64,000 nucleotides of DNA, taken from the NCBI RefSeq assembly GCF_030656875.1, contig NZ_CP130943.1:3162001-3226000 (forward strand), read 5' to 3'. Source of the stretch: Prescottella sp. R16. GTDB lineage: Bacteria; Actinomycetota; Actinomycetes; Mycobacteriales; Mycobacteriaceae. The stretch's first letter is position 1. Each line of letters begins with the position of its first letter. A program made the translations under genes and the position numbers. Below, one piece after another: positions 20,251-30,464 of the stretch. Under the pieces are notes generated by a model. The model was not told the origin of the DNA. It ran no database searches and saw nothing but the letters and a program-made list of their open reading frames with translations.

Positions 20251-21609
20251 TTGCGGACGAAGTCGATTGCACGCTCGATGGTCACCCTGCTCGCGGCCAC
20301 ACTCACACTGACTGCCGCACCGCTCGCCGGCGCCGCACCGGCACCGCCCGGCACGGACGGCTTCTACCGCTACGACGGCACCGCACCGCTGGAGTCGTAC
20401 GCGCCCGGCACCGTCCTGAAGACTCGCACCACGTCGTACAACGTGGTGAACGTGCCCACACCGCTGCAGGCGGTACAGATCCTCTACCGGTCGACCGACG
20501 CCCTCGGTCGGCCCGTCGCCAACGTGACGTCGGTGCTGCGCCCGGCGAACGCCCTCCCCGGCAAGGTCGTCTCCTACCAGTCGTTCTACGACTCCCTGAA
20601 TCCGGAGGACAGCCCGTCGCGGGCCATCGCCGGCAACACCCCACTCGGCGGGTGGACGGTCGACGGCCGCAACCTCGAGATCGGCGGGGCGGTCGCGTCC
20701 AGCGAAGCGTTCGTGTTCGGACCGCTGCTGGCCATGGGCTACACCGTGGTGATCCCGGACACCGAGGGCCCGAACGCGGACTTCGCGGCCGGCCCGGAGT
20801 ACGGCATGACGACGCTCGATTCGCTGCGGGCCGTCCGCGCCGTGCCCGAGACGGGTGTCACGGTCGGCACCGACATCGGCCTGATGGGGTATTCCGGTGG
20901 CGCGATCGCCACGAACTGGGCCGCGATTCTCGCGCCCTCCTATGCACCGGAGATCGACGCCGACCTGGTCGGGGCCGCACAGGGCGGTGTGCTGGTCGAT
21001 CCGGCGAAGAATCTGCGCTACGCGAGCGGCAGTATCGGCTGGGGTGGTGTGGTCGGCATGGCCGTCGTGGGCGTGGCCCGCTCCTACGGCATCGACTTCG
21101 ACCGCTACCTCAACGATCGTGGCCGTGAGGTCGTGGGCCGACTCGCGGACGCCTCGATCGGCAACGTCATCGCGCAGTATCCGGGGCTGACGTGGGAGCA
21201 GATGGTGAAGCCCGGCTACGAGGACCCCAACTCGATCCCCGAATACGTCGACGCCGTGAACAAGATCAACATGGGCCTTGCTCCGGTACCGACGATCCCC
21301 ATGTTCATCGGGCAGGGCGCCAACGGCGTCCTCGAGGGCACCCCGCCCGGCGGTCCCGGCATCGGCCCCGGCGACGGCATCATGGTCGCCGGCGACGTCC
21401 GCGGCCTCGCCCACCGCTACTGCGACGCCGGTCTCACCGTCCAGTACGACGAATACGCCGCGCTCAGCCACGTCCCGGCCGCCGTCGCGTGGCTGCCCGG
21501 TGCCGTGATCTGGCTCCACGACCGGCTCAGCGGTGTCGCGGCGACCGGCAACTGCGGGCAGTTCGCCCCCGGGAACAGTTTCGCTCCCGCCCGCCCGGCC
21601 ACCGGTTAG
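20251..21609 (+). CDS. Secreted LIP-family lipase / alpha-beta hydrolase
   Basis: 452 residues with a Sec signal peptide (hydrophobic core about 11-25, cleavage near AGA-A). It matches the secretory lipase (LIP) family of fungi and actinobacteria: the N-terminal GTVLKTRTTSYN region, VLRPANALPGKVVSYQSFYD and the nucleophile elbow MGYSGGAIATNWA, Ser at about residue 215. The Asp and His of the triad lie downstream (candidate Asp in the DPNSIPEYVD area, His in LSHVP). Cysteines near 390 and 436 may form a disulfide. TTG start with AAGGAG at 20240-20245. A paralogue is at 30465. Confidence 0.85.
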   Translation: MRTKSIARSMVTLLAATLTLTAAPLAGAAPAPPGTDGFYRYDGTAPLESYAPGTVLKTRTTSYNVVNVPTPLQAVQILYRSTDALGRPVANVTSVLRPANALPGKVVSYQSFYDSLNPEDSPSRAIAGNTPLGGWTVDGRNLEIGGAVASSEAFVFGPLLAMGYTVVIPDTEGPNADFAAGPEYGMTTLDSLRAVRAVPETGVTVGTDIGLMGYSGGAIATNWAAILAPSYAPEIDADLVGAAQGGVLVDPAKNLRYASGSIGWGGVVGMAVVGVARSYGIDFDRYLNDRGREVVGRLADASIGNVIAQYPGLTWEQMVKPGYEDPNSIPEYVDAVNKINMGLAPVPTIPMFIGQGANGVLEGTPPGGPGIGPGDGIMVAGDVRGLAHRYCDAGLTVQYDEYAALSHVPAAVAWLPGAVIWLHDRLSGVAATGNCGQFAPGNSFAPARPATG

Positions 21610-21752
21610 CAGTAGTCCCGTCTCTTCACAAGCCTTCGGCACGGGGTGAGGAATTCGTCACTTCACGCTGGTCGAATGCCTCAGATTCGTGCCCTGGGCC
21701 ACAAATTGCACTACAGTACAAAAAGTTGCCCTCCCCCCCTGGGCAGCAACGG

Positions 21753-21828
21753 GCTCGCCCGGCGTTCCCCCCTGCCCGGGCGAGCCGTCGAGCGGGGCGC
21801 GTGAGACTACTCCGCGCCCCGCTCGACA
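21753..21828. terminator. Two consecutive strong hairpins
   Basis: An 11-bp stem (21753-21763 with 21777-21787) is followed at once by a perfect 15-bp stem (21788-21802 with 21814-21828). They lie between the lipase stop and the SnoaL-type gene. A double terminator is most likely; a structured small RNA is possible. Confidence 0.6.
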
Positions 21829-21894
21829 CCGTCTGGCCCGTCTCGCGGACCCGACCTTGACTTCAAGTGCACTCGATCCGGCACTGTCCGACGT

Positions 21895-22755
21895 ATGACA
21901 ACCGAGAACACGCTCCCCACCCCGACGGACGCAGACACCGCCCGTCTCCGCGAACTCGTCGCCGTCGTGCAGCGCACGCAACGCGCAGAAGACGTCGACG
22001 GCTTCCTCGCCCTGTTCGCCCCCGACGCCGTGTGGGTCAACGGTGCCGGCCGCCGCCTGGTCGGACTCGACGAGATCGCGGCCTTCACCCGCACGGTGCT
22101 GCCCGGCGCGATGGCGGAACAATCCGTGCGCTACGACGTGGTCGACGTGCGCTTCCTGGCACCCGACATCGCGGTCACGAGCATCGACCAGGAGGCCCTG
22201 ACAACGGACGAACAGTCGTTCTCACCGCGACGAGAGGGGAAACCGACCTACGTGTGGGCACGACGGGACGGCGAATGGCGTCTCGTGCAAGGGCAGAACA
22301 CCGCCGTGTTCCACCCCGACGCGGAGTTCGACGGGGCCGTCTCACCGGAGGACGCGGCCGCGCTCCGCGCCATCGTCGCGAACGTCGAGGAGGGATTCAA
22401 CCGGAACGATGCCGAACTGCTCCTCGGGGACGTCGCCCCGGACGCCCGCATCGTCAACGCGGTCGGGACGGAGGCCGCCGGGCGCGAGGAGATCAAGGCG
22501 ACCACACGCCGCGGGCTCTCGCAGGCGTCCCTCCGCGACGCCACCGCGCACTACCGTCTCCACGGGATGTCGATGCTCGCACCCGACATCGCGGTCGCAC
22601 ACAAGCGCGCCTGGTCGACCGCGGAAGCAGCCGACCGGGGTGACGCACCCGAGATGACGGCGCTGTACGTGTTCGCGCGGCGGGACGGTCGCTGGTGGAT
22701 CGTCCGCAGGCAGAACACCCTGGTCCCCACCGCGCAGGCAGCATCACCCGAATAG
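21895..22755 (+). CDS. Tandem SnoaL-like (NTF2 fold) protein
   Basis: 286 residues built from two copies of an NTF2-like, SgcJ/EcaC-type domain of about 130 residues. The repeats align well: FLALFAPDAVWVNGAGRRLVGLDEI with LLGDVAPDARIVNAVGTEAAGREEI, LAPDIAVTSIDQEAL with LAPDIAVAHKRAWS, and WARRDGEWRLVQGQNTAVF with FARRDGRWWIVRRQNTLV. Single-domain relatives act as dimers, so this looks like a gene duplication making a covalent pseudo-dimer. Catalytic role unknown. Confidence 0.8.
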   Translation: MTTENTLPTPTDADTARLRELVAVVQRTQRAEDVDGFLALFAPDAVWVNGAGRRLVGLDEIAAFTRTVLPGAMAEQSVRYDVVDVRFLAPDIAVTSIDQEALTTDEQSFSPRREGKPTYVWARRDGEWRLVQGQNTAVFHPDAEFDGAVSPEDAAALRAIVANVEEGFNRNDAELLLGDVAPDARIVNAVGTEAAGREEIKATTRRGLSQASLRDATAHYRLHGMSMLAPDIAVAHKRAWSTAEAADRGDAPEMTALYVFARRDGRWWIVRRQNTLVPTAQAASPE

Positions 22756-22798
22756 GGGTGCTCGATCCTTCCGCGGACCCGCCCGAGGGACCGACGAA

Positions 22799-22836
22799 AA
22801 AAGACCAGGTCAGACAATTGTCTGACCTGGTCTTTT
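22799..22836. terminator. Perfect 38-bp palindromic terminator with A/T flanks
   Basis: Fully symmetric arms of 19 nt centred at CAATTG, beginning aaaaga and ending tctttt, so a T tract is present in both directions. It terminates both the plus-strand SnoaL-type gene and the minus-strand tRNA-Ala. Confidence 0.9.
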
Positions 22837-22839
22837 CTG

Positions 22840-22912
22840 TGGAGCTAAGGGGACTCGAACCCCTGACCCCCACACTGCCAGTGTGGTGCGCTACCAGCTG
22901 CGCCATAGCCCC
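22840..22912 (-). tRNA. tRNA-Ala (anticodon GGC)
   Basis: Reading the minus strand, a 73-nt cloverleaf: acceptor GGGGCTA paired with TAGCTCC (one G-T pair), D-arm GCGC.AGCTGGTA.GCGC, anticodon stem CCACA/TGTGG with loop CTGGCAG, and a T-arm around GTTCGAGTCC. Anticodon GGC decodes GCC, a very common codon here. The 3' CCA is not encoded. A palindromic terminator follows 4 nt after its 3' end. Confidence 0.95.
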
Positions 22913-23068
22913 GTGTGAAATTGCGTTCTACGCTTCGGGAGGGACTCCCTTGCGCTGAAGAAAAAGTACACCACCGGCGACGTGGACAACAAATCGGCTG
23001 GTCAAAAGCGTTTCCGCGACGACGGCGGCCGGTGGCCGGCCCGTACCCGGGCCGGCCACCGCATCCGA

Positions 23069-23821
23069 TTACGGCTGGGAGACCTCGGCGACCCAGTTCG
23101 GGTTGCCGAGAGCGTCGACCACCGTGCCGTTGTGGACGACGGCCGGGGTGCCGGTCGCCCCGGACGCGGACAGGGCCTGGCGTCCCGTCTCGGCGTCCGC
23201 CGCGGCCTGCTGCATCCGCTCCCCGCTCGTGATGCACGAGACGGCCGTGTCGTTCGCGCCGGCATCCGTCGCGAGCCGCGCCAGATCGTCGTTCGACAGA
23301 TCCGACTTGCCCTGCTCGGCGGGCTGGTTGTCCGGCGAGAACAGTTCGCCGTGGAACGTCGAGTACGCGATCGCGTCACCGGTCTGCGCGACGCACTGCG
23401 AGGCCGCGACCGCGCGGGTCGAGTAGTCGCCGCTCGCCGAGAGCCGGTCCAGGAAGTTGAGGACGTGGTAGCGGACCGCGAACTTGCCCTCGTCGATCGC
23501 CTGCGCGACCTCCTGACCGTGCTTCTGCTCGAGCTGCGCACAGTACGGGCACATCGGGTCCTCGAACACGTCGATCGTGTTGGTGACGTCGGGCATCCCC
23601 AACCGGACGACACCGGTGTCCTCCATCGTCACCTGCACGGCCGGATTCCGGACGGCGCCGTAGCCGGCGTTGCGGGCCTCGTCGTTGCTCTTCGTCAACA
23701 GGATGCCGCCGATCACCAGCGCCGCGATCACGACGATCGCCAGGCCACCGATGAGGTAGGTGGTCCTGCTCGACGTGGGCTGGGGGTTGTACTTGACCGA
23801 CTTCGGTTTCTTCGAACTCAC
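23069..23821 (-). CDS. Membrane-anchored DsbA-like thiol oxidoreductase
   Basis: 250 residues. One N-terminal transmembrane helix (about 22-43) anchors an extracytoplasmic thioredoxin-fold domain with the active site C91-P-Y-C94 in VFEDPMCPYC and a cis-Pro region GATGTPAVV. Two more cysteines (about 143 and 196) may form a structural disulfide. It probably oxidises exported proteins, like the Rv2969c type. GTG start with AAGGA upstream. It follows a MauE/DoxX-like gene by 50 nt, so the two may work together in envelope redox. Confidence 0.88.
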   Translation of the reverse strand: MSSKKPKSVKYNPQPTSSRTTYLIGGLAIVVIAALVIGGILLTKSNDEARNAGYGAVRNPAVQVTMEDTGVVRLGMPDVTNTIDVFEDPMCPYCAQLEQKHGQEVAQAIDEGKFAVRYHVLNFLDRLSASGDYSTRAVAASQCVAQTGDAIAYSTFHGELFSPDNQPAEQGKSDLSNDDLARLATDAGANDTAVSCITSGERMQQAAADAETGRQALSASGATGTPAVVHNGTVVDALGNPNWVAEVSQP

Positions 23822-23871
23822 TTCGCGTCCTTCGTCATGGGAGTGACATCCGTGCGGGCACTACTCGTTCT

Positions 23872-24426
23872 TTACTCTGCCACCGCAGCCTGAGGGGGCA
23901 CTGAGAACCGCGGACGCGACCGGGGGCCGAGCGACAGCGGGCTGCGCGGCAGGATCGTCAACCACACCGCCAGAGCGAGGAACCCGATGTCGCGGGCGAT
24001 CTCGAGGGCGTAGTCCCCGCCGTCCACATCGGCGGCGCCACCCCCACCGAAACAACCGCAGTCGATGGACAGGCCCCGCGCCCACACCGACACGATCACA
24101 CCGATCAGCACCAGCAGGGTCGCCGCCGACACCACCGCCACGATCCGCACCCCGAGACCGATCACGAGGAACAGGCCGAGCGCGATCTCGAACATCGGCA
24201 TCGTGTACGCCACCGGCCGCACCAGATCCTCCGGCAACAGCTGGTAGGCCCGCACCGCGACGACCGTCTGCGTGGGGTCGGCGAACTTGATCCATCCCGA
24301 GACCAGCCACACCGCAGCCAGGCCGAGGCGGGCGAGGAAACTGACGCCGAGCGTCCACTGCTGTCTGTGCACGACCGTAACGCTACCGACACGCGGGACT
24401 GGCGGGAACTGCGTCGCTACCGCCAC
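23872..24426 (-). CDS. MauE/DoxX-like redox membrane protein
   Basis: 184 residues with about four hydrophobic segments. The conserved SGWIKFADP after the first helix and the cysteine motif GLSIDCGCFGGGG between later helices mark the MauE/DoxX-like family, which supports disulfide or quinone redox steps in the envelope. GTG 24426 is the likely start, with GGAG 8 nt upstream. The DsbA-like gene lies directly downstream. It is divergent from the VIT gene across about 30 bp. Confidence 0.82.
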   Translation of the reverse strand: MAVATQFPPVPRVGSVTVVHRQQWTLGVSFLARLGLAAVWLVSGWIKFADPTQTVVAVRAYQLLPEDLVRPVAYTMPMFEIALGLFLVIGLGVRIVAVVSAATLLVLIGVIVSVWARGLSIDCGCFGGGGAADVDGGDYALEIARDIGFLALAVWLTILPRSPLSLGPRSRPRFSVPPQAAVAE

Positions 24427-24455
24427 GGAGCCGTCTCCGGGGCTACGTTCACGAG

Positions 24456-25181
24456 GTGACTGCGATACCGCCCGAGGGTGCCCTGCCGCACGACTTCGAC
24501 CACACCCACGCCGACGTGTCCGGCGGCTGGCTGCGCGCCGCCGTATTCGGCGCGATGGACGGCCTGGTCACCAACACCGCACTCGTCGCCGGTGTGGGCG
24601 GCGCCGGCGTCGACGCGCAGACCGTGGTGCTCAGCGGTGTCGCGGGCCTCGTCGCGGGCGCGTTCTCGATGGCTCTCGGCGAGTACACGTCGGTGCGGAC
24701 CGCGAACGAGCAGATCGACGCCGAGGTCCGGGTCGAACGGCGAGCGCTGCGCATGCATCCGGAGGCCGAGGAGGCCGAACTGGTGCAGACGTTCACCGCG
24801 ATGGGCATGAGCGAGGACACCGCGGCCGCGGCCGCCACCGAGATCCACGCCGACGCGGACCGTGCCGTCGACATCCACATCACCCACGAACTCGGCGTCG
24901 ACCCGAACGAGAAGCCGTCTCCGGCGGTCGCCGCCGGATCGTCGTTCGTGATGTTCTCGATCGGCGCGATCATCCCGCTCATCCCGTACCTGCTGGGCTT
25001 CGACTCCCTCGTCGCCGGGCTGGCCGTCGGCGGGGTGGGACTACTGCTCGCGGGCGGGCTCGCGGCCCGGTTCACCGACCGGCCCGTGCTCCACGGCGCG
25101 CTCCGGCAACTGCTGTTCGGTGCCATCGCCGTCGGCGCCACGTACGCCGTCGGTGTACTCGTCGGTGTCGGGGTCTCCTGA
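24456..25181 (+). CDS. VIT1/CCC1-family metal (Fe2+/Mn2+) transporter
   Basis: 241 residues. It starts with the family phrase WLRAAVFGAMDGLVTNTALVAGV (first transmembrane helix with the conserved Asp), followed by the SMALGEYTSVRTA segment, a hydrophilic helical region rich in Glu/His that binds metal in plant VIT1 (about 85-150), and three C-terminal helices. It would export or sequester ferrous iron or manganese. GTG start. The last 141 nt overlap the end of the convergent MFS gene. Confidence 0.9.
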   Translation: MTAIPPEGALPHDFDHTHADVSGGWLRAAVFGAMDGLVTNTALVAGVGGAGVDAQTVVLSGVAGLVAGAFSMALGEYTSVRTANEQIDAEVRVERRALRMHPEAEEAELVQTFTAMGMSEDTAAAAATEIHADADRAVDIHITHELGVDPNEKPSPAVAAGSSFVMFSIGAIIPLIPYLLGFDSLVAGLAVGGVGLLLAGGLAARFTDRPVLHGALRQLLFGAIAVGATYAVGVLVGVGVS

Positions 25182-26405
25182 TCCTGCTGTGAGCGTCGTG
25201 TCGGCGTCGTACCGGCCGCCGGGCGCGAACATCCACAGCAGGACCGGCAGCAGCATGACCCCACCCGTCACCGTCCACGCGGCCCCGTACGAGAACTCCT
25301 GTACGACGACACCCGCGACGAGCGGGCCGGAGAAAGTGCCGATGTCGTTGGCCATCTGGTAGACGGCGAGGACGGGCCCACCGCGCCGCTTCGAGCCGAT
25401 GACGTCGGCGACCGCGGCCTGCTGCGGGGGGCCCATGATCCCGGATCCGAGCCCGCACACCGCAGTGGCCACGAAGAACAGCACCAGATTGGTGGTCTGC
25501 CCCATCACGACGGTCGACACACCGCACACCACCAGGCCCAGCAGCACGAACGGTTTGCGCCCGATCCGGTCGGACCACCGGCCGGACTGCATGAGGACGG
25601 CGGTGTTACCGAGCGCGAACACCGTCAACGCGATCGCGGCCATCGCCCCGCTGCCGCCCAGGACCTCCACGACGAACAACGGCACCAGCGAAATCCGTAC
25701 CCCGAAGATCACCCATCCGGTCACGAAGTTGGATCCGAGGGCCGCCCGGAACAGCGGCGACCGCGCACCGTCGAGCAGCGTCATCGTCGTCAGCCCGCTG
25801 TCGCCCTCCGGCTCCGCGAGATGCGATTTCCGCAACGCCAGATAGACGACACCCGCCGCGATCAGCAACGCGACCGCGTAGATGACGAACGGCACCCGCA
25901 GCCCGAACCCGGCGAGCGCGCCACCGAACAGCGGGCCGGTGATGGTGCCGATGAGGAACGCCGCCGAATACACGCCCGACACCCGGCCGCGGCCGTCCGG
26001 CGGGGAGATCCGGACCAGCAGGCCCAGCGCCGACACCGTGAACATCGTCGACCCGATACCACCGAGCCCCCGGAACAGCAGCAGCTGCCAGTACGTCTCG
26101 GCGAACGCGCACGCTCCCGTCGACATCGCCGTGATGAGCAGACCCGTCAGATAGGTGGGCCGCTCCCCCAGCCTCTGCACGAGAGAACCGCTGAGCGGCG
26201 CGAACATCAACCGCATCAACGCGAACGCACTGATCACCGCGGAGGCCGCGGTGACACCGACGTCGAAGCTGCGCGCGAACTGCGGCAGCACCGGTGCCAC
26301 GATGCCGAAGCCGACCGCGACGATGAACGCCGCCGCGACGAGAACCCAGATCTCCTTGGGCAGGGGTGTGGCGGGTGTCGAGGTGCTGTCAGGCGTGTGC
26401 GTCAT
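25041..26405 (-). CDS. MFS drug-efflux transporter
   Basis: 454 residues, 12 predicted membrane helices. The loop 2-3 motif appears as GSLVQRLGERPTYLTG, and a second-half equivalent as GRWSDRIGRKPFVLLG, which fits multidrug or sugar efflux (DHA1-like) carriers. The substrate is unknown. The last 45 or so residues are hydrophilic (Asp/Gly/Glu-rich) and are encoded antisense to the VIT gene; no earlier in-frame stop exists, so the overlap of 141 nt looks real. Confidence 0.85.
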   Translation of the reverse strand: MTHTPDSTSTPATPLPKEIWVLVAAAFIVAVGFGIVAPVLPQFARSFDVGVTAASAVISAFALMRLMFAPLSGSLVQRLGERPTYLTGLLITAMSTGACAFAETYWQLLLFRGLGGIGSTMFTVSALGLLVRISPPDGRGRVSGVYSAAFLIGTITGPLFGGALAGFGLRVPFVIYAVALLIAAGVVYLALRKSHLAEPEGDSGLTTMTLLDGARSPLFRAALGSNFVTGWVIFGVRISLVPLFVVEVLGGSGAMAAIALTVFALGNTAVLMQSGRWSDRIGRKPFVLLGLVVCGVSTVVMGQTTNLVLFFVATAVCGLGSGIMGPPQQAAVADVIGSKRRGGPVLAVYQMANDIGTFSGPLVAGVVVQEFSYGAAWTVTGGVMLLPVLLWMFAPGGRYDADTTLTAGSGDPDTDEYTDGVRGADGDGTEQQLPERAVEHGPVGEPGREPAREQ

Positions 26406-26441
26406 CGCCGACGAACTCTATCGGCGCAGCAACAGCGCAGG

Positions 26442-28079
<1,638 letters not shown>

Positions 28080-28154
28080 CGATCGCCTCCGCTTCCTCGT
28101 TCCTGCACCGTCGAACCGGCTCCATCGTGCCAGGAACCCGACCTACCGGCGGGT

Positions 28155-28499
28155 TCAACGAGTGAGGTGGAATCCCGTCCAGGCGGCACCGATCCCGACC
28201 GTGAGACTGGCCGCGACGTACACCGCCGACGTGACGGTGCGCCGCACCCGGGCCAGACCGACGGCCTCGGTCGCGAACGTCGAGTAGGTGGTGAGGCCGC
28301 CGCAGAATCCGGTGCCGAGCAGCGCGAACACCGCCGGCGGCAGCGTCGCGCCCGCGAGCAGGCCCAGGATCAGGCAGCCGGCGACATTGACGACGAACGT
28401 GGGCACCGGGAAACTGCCGAACGAATGCAGGTGCCGGCCCGCCAGATACCGGACGGCGGCGCCGGCGCCGCCGCCGAGCGCGACCCACAGCACCGTCAT
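28155..28499 (-). CDS. crcB: CrcB/Fluc fluoride channel subunit, first copy
   Basis: 114 residues, four transmembrane helices. The family signature GTGFCGGLTTYSTFATE, which lines the fluoride pore and the central sodium site, is complete, and N in FVVNVAGC is the conserved pore Asn. The GGAGGTG ribosome binding site lies inside the end of the second crcB, and the start overlaps that stop (ATGA). Two different subunits encoded together usually form a heterodimeric fluoride exporter. Confidence 0.93.
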   Translation of the reverse strand: MTVLWVALGGGAGAAVRYLAGRHLHSFGSFPVPTFVVNVAGCLILGLLAGATLPPAVFALLGTGFCGGLTTYSTFATEAVGLARVRRTVTSAVYVAASLTVGIGAAWTGFHLTR

Positions 28500-28858
28500 G
28501 CCGGCACCTCCGACCGTCGGGCGTGCACGTACTCGCCGACCGCCATGCCGAGTCGGGCCGCGAGCAGCGCCGGCAGCAGCGTCACGAACACGTACAGGAT
28601 CGCGGTGCCCGGGTTCTGCACGGCGTCGACCGCGAACGTGGAGAACGTCGTGAAGCCGCCCAGGACGCCGGTGCCGAGGAACAGGCGCCACAACCGGTCC
28701 GGGCCGAGCAGCGCGGCGACGCACCCCAGCAGCAGCGAGCCGGCGATGTTGATCGTCGCGACCGTCCAGATGCCGGAGAACTCGTGGGACAGCAGGTACC
28801 GGGCCCCCGCGCCGATCGCACCGCCCACCGCGACCACGGTCAGCGCCCGCATCTCCAC
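28496..28858 (-). CDS. crcB: CrcB/Fluc fluoride channel subunit, second copy
   Basis: About 120 residues, four helices, with GTGVLGGFTTFSTFAVD and the pore Asn in TINIAGS. It differs clearly from its partner, as expected for an antiparallel heterodimer. GTG 28858 is preferred because GGAGG lies 10 nt upstream; ATG 28852 is an alternative. No fluoride riboswitch was recognised upstream; the gene follows the iminopeptidase by about 35 nt. Confidence 0.92.
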   Translation of the reverse strand: MEMRALTVVAVGGAIGAGARYLLSHEFSGIWTVATINIAGSLLLGCVAALLGPDRLWRLFLGTGVLGGFTTFSTFAVDAVQNPGTAILYVFVTLLPALLAARLGMAVGEYVHARRSEVPA

Positions 28859-28893
28859 CGTGCCCGTACCTCCGTCCGGCCGACGCACCCGGG

Positions 28894-29853
28894 TCATCCG
28901 ATCCGGGACGCGAGCGAGTCGATCGCGGCGACGAGTTGCCCGGTGAAGCCTCCCCCTCCGTGGCCGGCGTCGTCGACGACGACCAGTCTGCTGCCCGGCC
29001 ACAGACGCGACAGGTCCCACGCGGTGTCCACCGGCCCGGACACGTCGTACCGGCCGTGCACGAGCACTGCCGGAATGTCGGCGAGCAGGTGCATACCGTC
29101 GCGGAGTTGGTTCGGGGCCAGGAAACAATCGTTGCCCCAGTAGTGCGTGACCGTGCGCGCGAAGACGCTCCGGAACAGCGGATCGCGATATCGCGCGTCC
29201 GGCGTCCAGCCCGGGGCGAGGGAGACGTGCGTGTCCTCCCACTCGCACCAACGGACGGCCGCGTGCTCGCGGACCGACGGATCGGGGTCGGCGAGCAACC
29301 GCGCGTACGCCGCCGCAAGGTTGCCGTCCCGCTCGTCCTCGGCAACCGGCTCGACGAAGCGCTCCCATTCACGCGGAAAGATCCGCCGCATGTCGCGGGT
29401 GATCCACTCGATCTCCTCCGGGGTGCCGGAGGTGATCGCCCCGAGCGCCATTCCGGTCACCCGATCCGGGTGCGCCTGCGCGTATGCCAGTCCGAGCGTG
29501 ACGCCCCACGACACACCCACCACGATCCACTTCTCGATCCCGAGACGTTTCCGCAGCCGCTCGATGTCGGCTATCAGGTGGGCCGTGGTGTTCGTCGACA
29601 GGTCGGCCGTGGGATCGTCCGCGCGCGGCTCGCTGCGACCGCAACCGCGCTGGTCGAAGAGCACGGCCCGGAACACGTTCGGGTCGAAGAGACGTCGTCT
29701 GCCGGGTCCGGCCCCCGAGCCCGGTCCACCGTGCAGATAGACCGCAGGGACACCGTCCGGATCACCGACGCACTCCCAGTACACGCGGTGGCCGTCGGAG
29801 ACCTCCAACAGGCCGGTCTCGTACGGCTCGATCGACGGGTAGCGCGCAACCAT
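28894..29853 (-). CDS. pip: Proline iminopeptidase
   Basis: 319-residue alpha/beta hydrolase of peptidase family S33 that removes N-terminal proline. HGGPGSG (oxyanion region), LFDQRGCGRSEP, the nucleophile elbow VGVSWGVTLGLAYAQAHP, the acid loop VHGRYDVSGP and the final His in DDAGHGGG are all present. Most relatives read GGSWGS at the nucleophile; here it is GVSWGV. ATG 29853; head of a minus-strand run with the crcB genes. Confidence 0.9.
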   Translation of the reverse strand: MVARYPSIEPYETGLLEVSDGHRVYWECVGDPDGVPAVYLHGGPGSGAGPGRRRLFDPNVFRAVLFDQRGCGRSEPRADDPTADLSTNTTAHLIADIERLRKRLGIEKWIVVGVSWGVTLGLAYAQAHPDRVTGMALGAITSGTPEEIEWITRDMRRIFPREWERFVEPVAEDERDGNLAAAYARLLADPDPSVREHAAVRWCEWEDTHVSLAPGWTPDARYRDPLFRSVFARTVTHYWGNDCFLAPNQLRDGMHLLADIPAVLVHGRYDVSGPVDTAWDLSRLWPGSRLVVVDDAGHGGGGFTGQLVAAIDSLASRIG

Positions 29854-29898
29854 GGGTCGAGTCTGCCAGCCGGGTGCAGAAGACTTTCCGGCAACGAA

Positions 29899-29936
29899 AA
29901 GGGGCCCGATCGGAAGTGTTTCCGATCGGGCCCCTT
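29899..29936. terminator. Terminator of ssrA
   Basis: Perfect 17-bp arms (29899-29915 with 29920-29936) and a 4-nt loop, just past the 3' end of the tmRNA and upstream of the pip start. Confidence 0.85.
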
Positions 29937-29942
29937 CGTTGC

Positions 29943-30312
29943 GGTGGAGCTGCCGGGAATCGAACCCGGGTCCTACGCAGCCTTGCCTGGGCTTCTCCGT
30001 GTGCAGTTCGCTATGTCTCTACTCGGATCTCCCGGTCTCGCGAACAAGCCGTGATGACGATCCCAGTCGCTGTTGGATGTCCCGTTCCACTCCGCGACCG
30101 AGTGGAACGGTGGAGCCCTCTAGCTGATGCCAGTACCCGACCCGAGGGCGAGGCCGGACTGACAGACACGCTTCGTTGCTTAGGCAGCGAGAGCGTAGTC
30201 GCGCTGATTGGAATCGGCGCTTAATTGGTTGCATCGACGCTTACGGTGGTCTCTTGCCTGCACCGACACGCTTCCCCTGACTCAACGTACGCAGTCGAAA
30301 CCGTTCAGCCCC
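29943..30312 (-). ncRNA. ssrA: Transfer-messenger RNA (tmRNA)
   Basis: Minus-strand gene of about 370 nt. The 5' end GGGGCTGAACGGTTTCGACT pairs with the 3' CAGCTCC, and the T-arm CCCGGGTTCGATTCCCGG follows standard tmRNA. The tag reading frame at 30180-30218 encodes ADSNQRDYALAA then TAA, close to the mycobacterial tag as I recall it (ADSHQRDYALAA). Only CC of the terminal CCA is encoded. It rescues stalled ribosomes with SmpB, whose gene is 3.5 kb upstream on the same strand. Several open frames across it are artefacts. A weak -10 (TACAGT, 30345-30350) precedes it. Confidence 0.97.
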
Positions 30313-30422
30313 GTACGTGCCCCTCGATTTTCGGGGGGCCACCCACTGTAACCCGATACGGCACAGGATTCATCCCGATTTCCGCTAGTGTCTCTCCCCG
30401 GGTCGGGGAAGCCCGGTGACAC

Positions 30423-30448
30423 TCGTCACCTTACTGATTCGTCACCTT
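30423..30448 (+). repeat. Direct repeat upstream of second lipase
   Basis: Two copies of tcgtcacctt (30423-30432 and 30439-30448), 16 bp apart, just before the GGGGAG ribosome binding site. Possible tandem activator or repressor site. Confidence 0.4.
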
Positions 30449-30464
30449 CACTGGGGAGTGATTC

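Noticed and set aside
28859..28893. Fluoride riboswitch before crcB genes
   Set aside because: Gap too short and no matching structure seen.
29852..30224. Short ORFs across the tmRNA gene
   Set aside because: They cover the structured ssrA gene and have no protein family.
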